64,000 bases of DNA, taken from assembly GCA_951640195.1 (NCBI GenBank), contig OX621173.1, positions 1,715,780 to 1,779,779 of the forward strand, read 5' to 3'. A program made the translations under genes and the position numbers. The notes under the pieces were generated by a model. The model was not told the DNA's origin. It saw nothing but the letters and a program-made list of their open reading frames with translations, and did no database searches. The stretch's first letter is position 1. Each line of letters begins with the position of its first letter. Positions 10,288 through 23,777 of this stretch are shown here, one piece after another. This stretch comes from Porpolomopsis calyptriformis (Eukaryota; Basidiomycota; Agaricomycetes; Agaricales; Hygrophoraceae).

Positions 10288-11670
10288 GAACATGTCATGT
10301 CATGTGTAGATGTAGACTTGTGGGTTCGTGCATGTGCTGGTCCGTTTAGATGTGGTACGAATGGTCTATGTCGTGCAGTGAATAAAGTCCATGAGGATGT
10401 GTCATTCCCGCTACCGTAGGTAGTGGGTCTTAGGGTCTGATAAATTTCAATTTTTGGCGGGGGATCTGGAATCTTGCCAGTTGTGGCGTATTTGGACACT
10501 CGCTAAATTTGGATTGCTTTTTGTTTTGTTTTTGTTCGCTGTTGATTGTTCGCTGTTGATTGAATGGAATCCAGCTTCGATATTCCTGCGTCTCTAGAGA
10601 GTGAGACGTCTTGTGCAAGTGTTCCACTGAATCAATGTTGTTTGTCTTCAGACTCTCCATACAAGTTTCGAAGGTGTCACTCATGATTATCCATTTAGAT
10701 CAACAGTTATGACCTTAAGAAAGCACACGCCTTTTTTGAACTACATCTCCTTAATGAAGATAACTGCCCCAAAGAGGCTGTGAAAGCTTCATGTGCAGCA
10801 TATAACACCATGCTTGTTTTATATAACAAGGTTGAAGAAAAGCGAAACAAATGTGAGCTTATCCAAAAATTCAGTAATTGATGTCTATGAACTTGGATTT
10901 CAAACAGCTTTACCTGCATCAAGCCACCCTGCAGTGACTCCATTCTGGAGGACCTATCAAGATACCAATATTGACTGATACACCCTTGGTTCGCGAACTT
11001 ACCAGATCATCTTGAAGAAACTGCAAGTCTTGCTGCTTGCTGATGTTAGCAAGGATGTTTTCTGCTTGACAAGTTCAGCTTCTGTCAAACGCAAGGCATC
11101 TACTGCTTCCAATACCAAATCCAAGAAGCCTCATCTTGATAATAACCTGTTCATTGTGGTTGAATGTCTGTATTAATCTAAATCTATGGCTATCTGATGT
11201 CACTAACTGCTAATCTATTTAGAAACATTTTTCAGCCTTTATAGCTTTGAAGCACTGTTGTCTCAATAACTTTCTCATACTAGTTTTTCTCGCATGTACA
11301 TAGTTGTAATCTGCAAGAAATTACTATGATGTGTCAAATTCTTTGAATCGGTAGCGGGCTTTGCCGCGCAAGCGGCCTTCGCCTTATCCTATAATCCATC
11401 TTGTGATGAGATACAATGTTGAACCTGCAAATCTCTGCAGTGCAAACCGATTGTTAGCGGTCTCACCCAGGTGCAAAGCGAGTGAACATACAATCGAATT
11501 GGCCATGGCCGTAATACCAAGTATCCCTTTGTTCGATTGACTGTCGTGTCGTTGCTGAACGTACTCGATGCGTCACCACCCCCAAGGATTGCGACCAGAA
11601 GTAGGCCCCAGTGAAATCAAAATAGAGTATCAAGGTTGGAACCGCTGTGTCTTACATGGAATAAAACATG
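10288..11670. other. AT-rich intergenic stretch, no gene called
   Basis: Between the R3H-like gene and the upstream region of NLR C. 10720-11340 has a different, more AT-rich composition, with several broken reading frames of up to about 78 codons (for example around 10793-10978 plus and 10707-10943 minus). This could be an old insertion or gene relic; I do not recognise it. Confidence 0.5.
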
Positions 11671-11834
11671 CTACAGCCTACGTTGACTGCCTCTGGGCTG
11701 TTCATTGTCATTGATTGTGGGTTGAAGGAACAGCATTGGAGAAACCTGCTAATGTCGGATGATTGTACAGCATTCATTGAAAGCAGTCGCTTTGTCAGTT
11801 TGGGCGCCTACCGATTTCTCTTCCTCCCCTCATC

Positions 11835-14390
11835 ATGAGCAACTTTTCTCTCGGTACTCTCCACGCAGATAATGTGAACTTGGTCGGACGTGATCAAATC
11901 ACGAATGTTGCCATTTATCCTCCCTCAGCTCAAGGTCAGTCAACTCCATAACGATAATGTGAACCACATGCCATTTGGCCTGATTCGACGGTGCTTGTGC
12001 CAAAGGCAAACCTTTCACCTACTCGCCAATCCGTCATCTGCTTTGGTTCACAGACAGAAAGAGTATATGAACATTCCTTCTGACGTTGCTTGTGCATTCT
12101 AGACGCCAACCGTCAGTCAGGCTTGCCCCAACGTATAAACGATGCTCCTATCGATCTTCTCTCAGCACATTTCACTGGAAGAAACGAAGAACTCGAATTT
12201 GTAAAAGAAGCGCTCAACAAACGCCCAACCAATCTACCAAGCCGTTGTGTTATTCATGGAATGCCAGGACTAGGGAAGACTCAGTTACTATTGAAGTACG
12301 CAACACTCGCATTCGACAACGATTGGTACTCCCATATCTTCTGGACATCGGCTACCACTGTCGATAAGCTAAACCAAGGGTTTGCTAAAATTCTCGATCT
12401 CGTTGACGATCACAGCCGCTACCTTCAGGATCAGAACGCGAAGCTAACGTCGGCAAGACGCTGGTTGGAAGGATCGCATGGAGATAGCGACATCGATTGG
12501 CTTCTGGTCATTGACAACGTTCACTCCGATGCACTGAGCTTTCTTCGCTTGCATCTACCTCGGAGCAATGCCAAAGGGAGCATTCTTTTCACCACACGGA
12601 CGACTCACGTCGCTGAGGCTTTAACGAACGCGGCGGGAGTACAGTATCCGATACTCGCACTTCAGACATTGGACCTAAGAGACGCGACAAACCTTCTAGT
12701 CGAGGACGCAGGATTCGATTCGGAAATCACATCGCCTTCGGTATTGAACCAAGCCGAAGCGTTAGTCAAATGCGTTGGTCGTCTGCCTCTTGCCGTTGTT
12801 CATGCGGCGTCGTTCATCAAGCAAACGGGTACTACTCTAGGCGATATGCTCAAGTTATATGATGACGGGCAAAAGATGAAAGTACGTTTATATCTACCAC
12901 TTACATCGAATTCAAATGTTCACATACGCTGATAGATGATTCAATGGGAAAATAATCTAAATACTTACGAGGAACGATCTGTCGCGACCACATTTTCCAA
13001 CCTATTCAATCAACTAAATGATGAATGTTGCGATATCAGCAATCTTCTGAAAGTTCTCTCATTCCTTGACCCAGAGAACATACCCGTGAAGATGATTGTT
13101 GAAGGAGCCAGGCGATTGTCAAATTCTGAGAGTCCAGGCACATTTGCCGATCCGTTGCCAGCATCCCCCATTGCCTCGACATCGTCTTCGCTATCACCAC
13201 CACCATTACCCAAGCTTACCCCATTACGACGACTGAAAAAATGGGGCAAGCGTCATTCGCCATTGCGTCGCGCTGTTAAAACTGCCATTGACGACACCGG
13301 GCCGACATCTCGGATAGCCTCCGAATCCTCTTCACTGATTTCCTTAATTCTTTCGCCAATCGAGTTTCAAAAAGCCATACAAAAGCTCAACAACCTATCT
13401 CTGGTTGAGCATCGACCAAATATTGGAGACTCTTCATTGTGGATGCACGATTTGGTTCAATTCATGATACAAGAGTCTGCGAGGACAGAGGATGCTTATC
13501 AAAAATGGCTTCAACTATCTGTGTCACTTGTTTGTTTCGCTTTCCAACATATCGAAGATTACGGATTACCGCAGTCATGGCCTGAATGCGAGAAACTCGT
13601 GTCGCATTTACGATCTCTGAACGAAGCATGGGATGACACATATGGCTTCAACGAGGAGCTGACAGTGGCCAAACTCAATACTGCAAAGTATCTATGGAAA
13701 TGTGGACGATATGATGAAGCTGAGGAGTTGTATAAGCAGGTCATTGCAGTGACGAACAAGTATTTAGGGGTTGATCACCCATCTACGCTCACCTCGATGA
13801 GCGGTCTCGCAGTGGTGTATGTCTCCCAAGGACGGTACGACGACGCGGAAACGCTTCATAAGCAGGCGTTAACCAGCAGGCAGAAGCTTCTAGGACCTGA
13901 TCACCCCGCCACGCTCACCTCCATGAACAATCTCGCATTCGTGTATGACTCCAAAGGACGGTACGATGAAGCGGAAACACTTCATAAGCAGGCGTTAGCC
14001 ACCCGGCAGAAGCTTCTAGGACCTGATCACCCTGACACACTCATCTCCATGAACAATCTTGCATTGGTGTATGTCTCCCAAGGACGGTACGACGACGCGG
14101 AAATGCTTCATAAACAGGTGTTAGCCACCAGGCAGAAGCTTCTAGGAGATGATCACCCGTCTACGCTCACCTCCATGAACAATCTTGCATCGGTGTATGA
14201 CTCCCAAGGACGATTCGATGAGGCCATTGCACTTTACACGGTTGCCTTAGCTGGTTTTGAGAAGTGTCTCGGGAGTGATCACCCACACACACGAACCGCA
14301 GCTCATAATCTCTCTCAGCTACAAGGAAAAGACATCGGGGGAGGTGTAAGCAAAGACGAAGAGGCACCTGCGATCAACCTAGAGTCTTAG
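11835..14390 (+). CDS. NLR copy C, NB-ARC/TPR receptor
   Basis: Exons 11835-11934, 12103-12881 and 12936-14390 give 777 residues. Exon 1 lacks three residues in the middle compared with B (ADNVNLVGRDQ against ADHATVNLVGRDQ). The NB-ARC exon has P-loop GMPGLGKT, Walker B WLLVIDN and the GRLPL motif, and is nearly identical to that of copy D, intron 2 included. Only five TPR units are present, the shortest array together with copy E. The end is extended by about 18 residues past the usual LSQLQ stop (KDIGGGVSKDEEAPAINLES). The upstream 11655-11834 matches parts of R1 and R2. A scrap of the disordered-protein gene follows 47 bp after the stop. Confidence 0.9.
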
Positions 14391-14436
14391 TTACACCATA
14401 CAGTTGTTGTCATTTATAACTATGTCATGGATGGCC

Positions 14437-14548
14437 GTGTCTCTAAAATCTCATTCACTCTCGTACATACCTTACAATGGCCTGTATGAGATGCCTACAG
14501 ATCCAATTTTATCTACGAGACAGCTAGGGTGGCTTGATCTCTCCAAAT
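14437..14548 (+). pseudogene. Eroded 5' scrap of the disordered-protein gene, behind NLR C
   Basis: Blocks tctctaaaatctcattcact, gtacataccttacaatggcc and tatgagatgcctacagatcc match the intact gene around 19090-19260, with internal deletions and no start codon. It ends where the proline-rich fragment begins. It fits the rule that a duplicated NLR carries the start of the next gene. Confidence 0.75.
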
Positions 14549-14930
14549 AATGGCCTCAATTTATTACCCCAAGAAATCCTCGCTCCCATCCGGCTCCACC
14601 CCAACCCCCAACCACAGCGACGACGACCACATCAACAACAATAATCCCGACCCCAATGACCTCCCCCCCCACTGGCACTCCCCATCCTCCAACCGCACCA
14701 CCCACCACCACCGCTGGGACTGGGACCGACCAGGGTCACCCACCTCAGCGCCCACACAACCTGAATTCTCCCCCTCGCCTTCCCCATCAATGCTCCCCCG
14801 GAACGTGGACACCCCAAATCACCTCATTGTTCCTTGACCCTCACCCCAGCCGCCCCATCCTCCTGACACCCCCTTCGTGATCCTATGCGGAACGCTCCCG
14901 ACCATAGATTTTTATTTTGCATTTAGTTAC
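14549..14930 (+). pseudogene. Proline-rich 3' gene fragment, copy 2
   Basis: Homologue of 3360-3790. The open frame from 14550 (95 codons) is Pro/Ser/Asn-rich and ends LIVP. The shared stop-proximal sequence (tgatcctatgcgg, ccatagattttt) and the shared order before an R repeat and an NLR show a common block rather than an independent gene. Confidence 0.5.
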
Positions 14931-15189
14931 TACTAGCTCGAAATTATATATCAGAGAAACTATCACTTTTGCACAGGAACACACCGCACATGTTCCAGTC
15001 CAACTGCAGGAATGGAATTGGAAGTTTCCAGTTGACGAATTTGTATTGAAAACTAGCTCTTGACCTCCAGTTTCGTTCCCATACAAGGATAATGTCCTAA
15101 AAAACATCCAGTGCATCATCGATCCCACTGCTTAACCTCCCCCTAGCTGACATATGTGATCATAGCGTGCTTGCCAGTTGTGCAAACTG

Positions 15190-16080
15190 CTCAGGTCAGT
15201 TAGACATCCATGTTGAGGTAGGTGTCCCTGTGTGGGTTATGCCATGAATGCTGCACTAGGTGAACTGCACTGTTGGGCATCAGCCGCAAAATCTCATGCA
15301 AGCATGAATCCGAGTGAGGGCATGTTGATCCTTCCATGCGGCACGTGGCATGGTGGAGAGGCAGATGTGTAGGGGCAGAATGGGGATGGAGGGATGAGCG
15401 TGAGTGTTTACCCGAGGTAGAGAGCAGGATTTTGTTGTGAAATTGGTGGAGTGGATGTACAGATGAGACCGGCGAAATCATAGAGATAATGAACTGCAAG
15501 ACAAGAAAGTGAGTGAGGGATGTATGAAACGCACTTGGATGATAGTTGCGTTGTTGTGGCCTTGCGCAACTGAAGGATCGATGGGATCGGAGGAAGGCAC
15601 ATCTGCCGTCCTTCTCAATTCAATGTGTTTGGAGAGCACGTCCTTTCGTGGCAGCATTTTTAGACTTTCTGGGAACCAGGGGGAGAGGATGACAGTGATG
15701 GTCAAGCTTGGAGAGGTGGTGTCTGGTTTCCGGTGAGTTTGCAGCAGGTGGCGAGACAGGTGGTAGGTTGGAAGACGATCTTGAGCGAATCCCAATCGAA
15801 CATTGTTTTGTGTCATAGGAGTGGGTAACTGACCGTCTGCGATTCTATCTTTTCGAAGAATGGTGAGGAGTGATTGACCCAGGAGAGGTCATTGATAGCA
15901 CAGCGAGGAGTGGAGAGGGAATGGGAATGGTCGATTGGGCGTACCTGTCTGGTTCTATGGACACTGCCGCACACGCTACCGCCTCCTAACAAGCCCCATC
16001 TCTGGCTCACATTACCCTTGTTGACTGGCTCGCTCTGCACTGTTCATTGTCAGCCTGATTGCCAAGGGTCAGGTTCAAGG
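15190..16080 (+). repeat. R3, upstream repeat of NLR D
   Basis: Third member of the R1-R3 family, more diverged and longer. Shared blocks include ctgcactgttgggcatcagccgc-like sequence near 15270, ttctcaattcaatgtgtttg near 15612 and tctatcttttcgaagaatgg near 15845. It ends about 190 bp before the NLR D start. Confidence 0.6.
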
Positions 16081-16270
16081 GATAGAGTTGGAGAAAGGCA
16101 AGTAAACCTGCTGCTATCTAGGCAGGGGAAAACTGCCGGATGCAAGATGGTGCGTTAAGCTCAGGTATCGCTTTCTGGTCGGATGATCGTACAGCAAGAG
16201 GCGATGCCTTATGACAAGACTGTAGCTTTGTCAGTTTGGGCGCCTATCGATTTCTCTTCAGCCCCTCATC

Positions 16271-18909
16271 ATGAGCAACATTTCTCTCGGTACTCTCAAC
16301 GCAAATCATGGTACAGTGAACTTGGTCGGACGCGATCAAAATATCACTATTTATCCTCTCTCGGCTCCAGGTCAGTCAGTTCCATAACGATAATGTGTGA
16401 ACCAGATGCCATTTGGTTTGATTCGATGGGTGATTTGTGTTTTGCGCCAAAGGCAAACCTTTCACCTACTCGCCAATCCGTCATCTGCTTCGGTTCACAG
16501 ACAGAAAGAGTATATGAACATTCCTTCTGACGTTGCTTGTGCATTCTAGACGCCAACCGTCAGTCAGGCTTGCCCCAACGTATAAACGATGCTCCCATCG
16601 ATCTTCTCTCTGCACATTTCACTGGAAGAAAGGAAGAACTCGAATTTGTAAAAGAAGCGCTCAGCAAACGCCCAACCAATCTCCCAAGCCGTTGTGTTAT
16701 TCATGGAATGCCAGGACTAGGGAAGACTCAGTTACTATTGAAGTATGCAAAACTGGCATTCGACAACGATTGGTACTCCCATATCTTCTGGACGTCAGCT
16801 ACCACTGTCGATAAGCTAAACCAAGGGTTTGCTAAAATTCTCGATCTCGTTGACGATCACAGCCGCTACCTTCAGGATCAGAACGCGAAGCTAACGTCGG
16901 CAAGACGCTGGTTGGAAGGATCGCATGGAGATAGCGACATCGATTGGCTTCTGGTCATTGATAACGTTCACTCCGATGCACTGAGCTTTCTTCGCTTGCA
17001 TCTACCTCGGAGCAATGCCAAAGGGAGCATTCTTTTCACCACACGGACGACTCACGTCGCTGAGGCTTTAACGAACGCGGCGGGAGTACAGTATCCGATA
17101 CTCGCACTTCAGACATTGGACCTAAGAGACGCGACAAACCTTCTAGTCGAGGACGCAGGATTCGATTCGGAAATCACATCGCCTTCGGTATTGAACCAAG
17201 CTGAAGCGTTAGTCAAATGCGTTGGTCGTCTGCCTCTTGCCGTTGTTCATGCGGCGTCGTTCATCAAGCAAACGGGTACTACTCTAGGCGATATGCTCAA
17301 GTTATATGATGACGGGCAAAAGATGAAAGTACGTTTATATCTACCACTTACATCGAATTCAAATGTTCACATACGCTGATAGATGATTCAATGGGAAAAT
17401 AATCTAAATACTTACGAGGAGCGATCTGTCGCGGCCACATTTTCCAACCTATTCAATCAACTGAATGATGATGAATGTTGCGATATCAGCAATCTTCTGA
17501 AAGTTCTCTCATTCCTTGACCAAGAGAACATACCCGTGAAGATGATTGTTGAAGGGGCCAAGCGATTGTCAAATTCTGAGAGTCGAGGCACATTTGCCGA
17601 CCCGTTACCAGCATCCCCCATTGCCTCGACATCGTCTTCGCTATCACCACCACCATTACCCAACCTTACCCCATTACGACGACCGAGGGAATGGGGCAAG
17701 CGCCATTCGCCATTGCGTCGCGCTGTTAAAACTGCAACTGACGACACCGGGCCGACATCTCGGATAGCTTCGGAGTCCTCTTCACTGGTTTCCTTGATTC
17801 TTTCTCCAATCGAGTTTCAAAAAGCCATACAAAAGCTCAACGATCTATCTCTGGTTGAGCATCGACCAAATATCGGAGACTCTTCATTGTGGATGCACGA
17901 TTTGGTCCAATTCATGATACAAGAATCGGCGAGGACGGAAGAAACTTATCGAAAATGGCTCCAACTATCTGTGTCGCTTGTTTGTTTCGCCTTCGAACAT
18001 ATCGAAGATTACGAATCACCACAGTCATGGCCTGATTGCGAGAAACTCGTGTCGCATTTACGATCTCTGAATGAAGCATGGGATGACGCGTATGGCTTCA
18101 ACGAGGAGCTGACAGAGGCCAAGGACAATACTGCAATATATCTATGGAAATGTGGACGATATGATGAAGCTGAGGAGTTGTATAAGCAGGTCATTGAAGT
18201 GACGAACAAGTATTTAGGGGTTGATCACCCTTATACGCTCGCCTCGATGGGCGGTCTCGCATTGGTGTATGAGTCCCAAGGACAATACGACGACGCGGAG
18301 ACGCTTCATAAGCAGGCGTTAGCTGGCAGGCAGAAGCTTCTAGGACCTGATCACCCTGACACACTCGTCTCCATGAACAATCTCGCAATGGTGTATGTCT
18401 CCCAAGGACGGTACAACGACGCGGAAATGCTTCATAAGCAGGTGTTAACCACCAAGCAGAAGCTTCTAGGAGATGATCACCCGTCTACGCTCACCTCTAT
18501 GAACAATCTCGCATTGGTCTATGACTCCCAAGGACGGTACGACGACGCAGAAATGCTTCATAAACAGGTGTTAGCCACCAGGCAGAAGCTTCTAGGAACT
18601 GATCACCCCGACACACTCATCTCCATGAACAATCTTGCATCGGTGTATTACTTCCAAGGACGATACGACGACGCAGAAATGCTTCATAAACAGGTGTTAG
18701 CCACCAGGCAGAAGCTTCTAGGAACTGATCACCCCGACACACTCATCTCCATGAACAATCTCGCATCTGTGTATCAGTCCCAAGGACGATCCGATGAGGC
18801 GGTTGCACTTTACAACCTGGCCTTAGCTGGTTTTGAGAAGTGTCTCGGTAGTGATCACCCATACACACGAACCATAGCTGATAATCTCTCTCTGCTACAA
18901 CCAAAGTAG
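16271..18909 (+). CDS. NLR copy D, NB-ARC/TPR receptor
   Basis: Exons 16271-16370, 16550-17328 and 17383-18909 give 801 residues. Exon 1 reads MSNISLGTLNANHGTVNLVG followed by RDQNITIYPLSAP. It combines an E/G/H-like first half with a B/C-like GRDQ-NITIYP end. The NB-ARC exon differs from copy C at only three residues (all before the segment ATTVDKLNQG). Six TPR units follow; units 3 and 4 are almost the same sequence, a fresh repeat duplication. Copy D is the only NLR followed by the complete disordered-protein gene, 115 bp downstream, so its position may be ancestral. Confidence 0.9.
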
Positions 18910-19024
18910 ACATTTATAGATATTTCACGGATGGCCGCGTTTCATACATCGTGAGAATACAGTCAGACACACACACGATCGTCAATTTACTTTCTCATGT
19001 CCCCCTCATCTTCTCATCTTCATC

Positions 19025-22000
19025 ATGTCTGAAAAACCACTCACTCTCCCAGTCTTGCCTCGTTTCTCTCGTTTCTCTTTAGGTCTTTCTCTAAAATCTC
19101 ATTCGCTCTCTCCTCGTCCAGGTCGTCGTTCGGTTCAGAAACACGACCCTAATAATGCCGACGATTGGTACATACCTTACAATGGCCCATATGAGATGCC
19201 TACAGATCCACCACCTAAACTTCATCCACGAGACAGCTGGGGTGACTTGATCTCTCCAGACGAAGACGACGCTATTTTAGGTGACAAGGACTTGCACAGT
19301 CGCTACCGTAATGACCCAACCTCCCTCTCCGACCTCCCCTTTCGTGCCCTCTCTGGTGTATCCCATCAGACCGTCTCTTCCACCGCAGTTGACCCTCATC
19401 GCAATAGCAACACAGCCTCTTACCGAAAAACCAATACGCGTCCTTACCCCTCTACTTCCCATGGCGGTATCGACTCTACTGGTGGCGTCGGCGAATCTCC
19501 CATGCCACCCCAGCGATTGGCTCACTCCACCCAACCCACCAACAGGTCTCCCTTCACCAACCTCTTCACTTTTCACTCCGCCCCAAAACGGACCGATAAG
19601 CGGTCCTCCCCTGAAATATCCTCTCCCCAGATCAGAAAAAGTTCTTCCTCAGAGCACAAACGGAATAATACCGTACGGCTCACCCAACCTGAAATCCCCA
19701 TCACTTCTTACGGCCGCGACGCCCTCACCGATGACGAAGATCCCAAACCTAATCGAGATAATCCTCGTCGAATACATCCTTTATCATCTGACCATGACAT
19801 CCCGCTTTCGGCTTCATCTTCCCAACCTCTCTTATCAGCCCGAAATTTACCTCCAAATTCACCTTCGTCCGCCCCATCAAACCTCAGTCCTCAATCCGCA
19901 CCATCCTTGCCGTTACCCCAGCTTACACGCCACCCTTACGCCTACGTCTTTCCTTCAGATGCTCTCAACGCAGGCCAGATTACACCTCTCACAATTTCCA
20001 GGCGTCCCTCACGCGACAAATCCTCCGTTCCCCAGCGAATACTTCTCACTGGTCCAAAACATCCCAATACCGCCGGAATTGACCGTCCATCTACCGCAGA
20101 ACCCCTTAAACTTAACCCCCCACGACCTCTAAAAGCTTCCAGTTCATCTCCCAACCTTCGCACAGCCCCACAAAACAAGAATGAACCCCCTCCACAACAT
20201 TCCATCACAGCGACGACACAACATAAAATGCAACATCGCTGGTTTGCCGTAGAAACCTGGTGTGACGCCATTCTCTTTCCCCGCCCCCGCTTCAAACTCA
20301 GAGAGGGTGGCCCAGTCCTCGCTCTCATGTCCCCTCCTGGAAGTCCGGTTGTCCCACTCACAGAAAACGATGGCAGTAAACCCCTACCTGGAATGCAATC
20401 ACGCGTATTGTCGCATTCCAGATCGGCCACCGACATCCAAAATTTGATTCCTGATGCCGGCCCCTCCTCCGCCGTCTCGATCGCCAGGAGGAGGGTGGCA
20501 ACGCTGCCCAACAAGCCAAACACCCGTCCTCCATTTTCCCCAAAAGCACCTGAGACTGCGCCAAGACCGAAGAGTTTCGCACAGGATGACTTGGCCTTAC
20601 CTAGTCCTGCTCCTTCATTAGAGAGGTCCGTTTACGTGTCTTTTCTTTTATGAGTTGCTCACTTCTTTTCCTTAGGGTCCTCCGAGAAGGCCAACAACTT
20701 GATGAAATGCGAAAACAATGGCAGTCACAAGCCACGGAATCCTTTCAGAACAAACGCACTCGGAGTATATCTCGCACGCGCTCTAAATCTCTCACTTCCG
20801 GTCATCCTCGGGTACGCCGTAGAGAGGGCGATGGCAATAAAGTGTTGGACAGTATCGACTTTCTTGCGGAACGCACGTTTTTGGGATCACAAGTGGTCAT
20901 GCCCGCTATAACCACTTCCAAGCCGTCGCACAAACCGGGCGATAAAAGCACACCTGCGACCACAACCGCAACCCTTTCCTCCAACTCACACTCGCATTCG
21001 AACTCGGTCGCCAAGTCATCCTCCAAAGCGTCCGGCCAACGTGGTCATTCTCGAAACGGATCGTGGAGTCACTCGGCGCGCAAGATGGCAGTCACGTTGT
21101 GCGGCTTGAACGGCGATGTATCGATCCTCGATTCCGACGAGGAGGCCACCTCCGGCCTCGAGGCCGCCTTGAAGGGAGATTCGACCAAGGTCATCGTCCT
21201 GTCCGACCCTGCTGTGGATATCACTCCCCCTAGTGGAGGTGCAACAGGTGTTCTCTCTCCGGCTCTGCAATCTGACCCGCTATCTAGTCCCGAGGGTGCA
21301 TCTCCAGCGCCATCGGGCAGTTTCGAATGCGTTGGCATCGCTCTCTCGACACCACCCCCGCTGCCTGACGATCAAACTAATTATGACAACGATCCTATCA
21401 GCCTCCGGGATCACCCCTACGCCCAGGCGGGTTCACATTCACGTACAAAAGGCGCTCCCACTGTCGAGTCGGTGAGGGGATCAGACTACGCCGGACCGCA
21501 TCCGTCGTCGTCCCATATGGTGTCCATGGCCGTCCAAAGCGATGTTTCGAGCAGACACAGGCTACCTCCGCAAGCGACGCTGCACCCGTACGCACAGGCA
21601 TCATCCCCGGACCCATATCAAGGCAGCCCGGTGGCGTATTCGCGGTTCGATAGCGACGTCCCGCCTCCAGCGAAGATGTGGGCCCACTTGTCGCCGGTCG
21701 GGCTACAGGAGGTGTTGCCCGGTGATATCCAGTATTCCCCGTATTCCCCGTCTACCTCAGGTGCCTTTGGGGTCAGGGAGAGCGTGCAGGGTGGGGGCGA
21801 TGCCGTGAGTGTCGGCGAGGCGTTGACGTACACCATGCGCAGCGGGCCCAGAGATAGCGGATTGGGGACGGGCGAAGGACATGAGGTGTTTAATTTAAAG
21901 CCGCCAGAGAACGATCCGCCGGGTGTTGATGCCGGCGTGTTGGCGACTCTGCCTGTCGAGTCTGGGAAGCCTGGGCAGGAGGAGATGGCGGAGGCGGAGG

Positions 22001-23492
22001 AATACTTGCAGGATAGACGTACGCCGAGGCCTGTGATTGGACCAAGGATCCCTCACCAGCTCGTCACTTCGGACACTGAGGGTGAACGCCCGCAGTCGTC
22101 TGGCTCGTCGCCCGGAGCGCCTTCGCAAAGTTCCTCTCCTCAAGTCTCGCCCCGTCCGCTGGGGGGTATGGACGACTTGGATCACTTCCGGGACTTGTTT
22201 TATAAACCGAGTGGTTTGATTCAGATGTCGCCGATCGAGATGATGCCCCCTCCTCTCCCCCTCTCTCGTGAACCTAGTTTTGCGTGGGAGGGTGCGTCGA
22301 GGCGGACTGGGAGTGGGCTTACGAGTTTGGCTAGGCAGTTGACTGAGGAGCTAGATGAGCTCAATGCACAGATGCAGATGGAGCTGGGGAGCAATGGTAA
22401 TAATAATGATAATGATCGTGGAGAGGGGGGGAGTGATCATATACGGTCTGGTTCGGGGTCGGTGTCCGGTACGGGTTCCGGGTATTCGAGTCAGTATTAT
22501 CAACAGGGAGGGATGAGGTTTGTGTTGACGGAGGGGCAGGAGACGAGGGCGAGTTCGACGAGGGATACGTCTCCGCTTCGGTTGGGGGGTGCAGGTAACG
22601 ATCGTGATCGGGAGAAGTTAGTGGCATTTCGACCTTCGGAGAATATACCGGAGGATGTGGAGTCCTCCCGAGCTTCTTCGCTTTTGGAGAGGCCGATGGG
22701 GGATAGTACGACTGGTGGGTGATTTCTGTTTTCCGTTTTTTTTTGTTTTTGTTTTAGGCGTGCGGAATGGAATGGCTTATGGTGTTTATTTTTGCAGAGG
22801 TGTATCGTGTGGGACTTGTAGAACCTATTGTCACTCCCCCTGCTACGGATAACGAGCATCGGTTCTCTGGCCATTTATCATTGGTAGATGGAGAGGGAGG
22901 TGGTGGTGCGAGCGGCGGCGGCGGCGGCGGCGGCGATGGAGAGGATGTTGGTGGCGAGGATGTTGGTGGCGAGGATGATGATGACGATAGCAATATGCGG
23001 ACGCGAGTCAAGTCGGAGGGTAGCCTGCAGCCGCTGTTGACTGGGTTAACAAGGTCGAGCTTTATGACAAGTTCGACGAATGGGTCGAGGATGTCCGGCC
23101 TTTCTGATTTCCCTGTGCCGCCTGCGGGTGGGATGGTGTCGGTGGATGCTGCGGAGGGGGGGGTGGAGGGGGGGGGGGATTTGGATTTGGCGGCGGCGGC
23201 TGATATTCGGGTGAAGCTTTTGGATTGGGGGGCGGGTCGAACGGATCGGGATAGAGAGGATGAGGAGGGGGGGGAAACAGATAGAGAGGAAAGGGAAGGA
23301 CTTGGATTAAGATTCGGATTGGAACGGATGGACCGGACAGGTGGTGGTGACGATGAGGGTGGTGATGACGATTCGCCTCAGGAGATATCTCTCAGTCGTC
23401 GGATGACATTTGGCGGGGATGAAGATATTGAGAATATCGCGAGGTCGGTTTCGGCTTCGACACCTCGGGGGCGGGAATCTATAGATGAGTGA
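19025..23492 (+). CDS. Large, mostly disordered protein, function unknown
   Basis: Exons 19025-20625, 20676-22714 and 22798-23492 give 1444 residues; the donor and acceptor of both introns were fixed by frame. The protein is dominated by Ser/Pro/Thr and charged low-complexity sequence. Possible structured parts are the N-terminal block (MSEKPLTLPVLPRFSRFSLG, DDWYIPYNGPYEMP), a segment around residues 390-430 (HRWFAVETWCDAILFPRPRF) and the start of exon 2 (LREGQQLDEMRKQW). Exon 3 encodes poly-Gly and Asp/Glu runs with G-tracts in the DNA. No catalytic motif or membrane segment was seen. Its 5' end occurs as broken copies behind NLRs A, C, E and G, so this is the parent gene of those scraps. 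A regulatory or scaffold role would be a guess. Confidence 0.8.
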
Positions 23493-23777
23493 ACTACCAT
23501 TAAATTAACGCGTCGTTTTGTGGATTTGGCGCAAAGTTTTTTTCTTCGTTCATTAGGGTGTTTCTTTTTTTTTTTGTTACCTTGCTTTAGATGGGCGTTG
23601 GCATCTTTCTTTATTAATTCTATGTTTATTATTATGTTTTTTGTTCCATGTCTGCGGTTGAGCGCTAATTTAAGTTTAAGTGTGAGACCCAGCGCTGCCA
23701 GTATTTGACATGATCAGTTTAGAAAAACTGGCCAGCGTTTGAAACAATCTACTAACAACCAGTGAAACCGATCAAGA

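Noticed and set aside
19281..20132. Second long frame inside the disordered-protein gene
   Set aside because: A Pro/Thr-rich alternative frame caused by biased codon composition; the main frame fits two introns and continues for 1444 residues.
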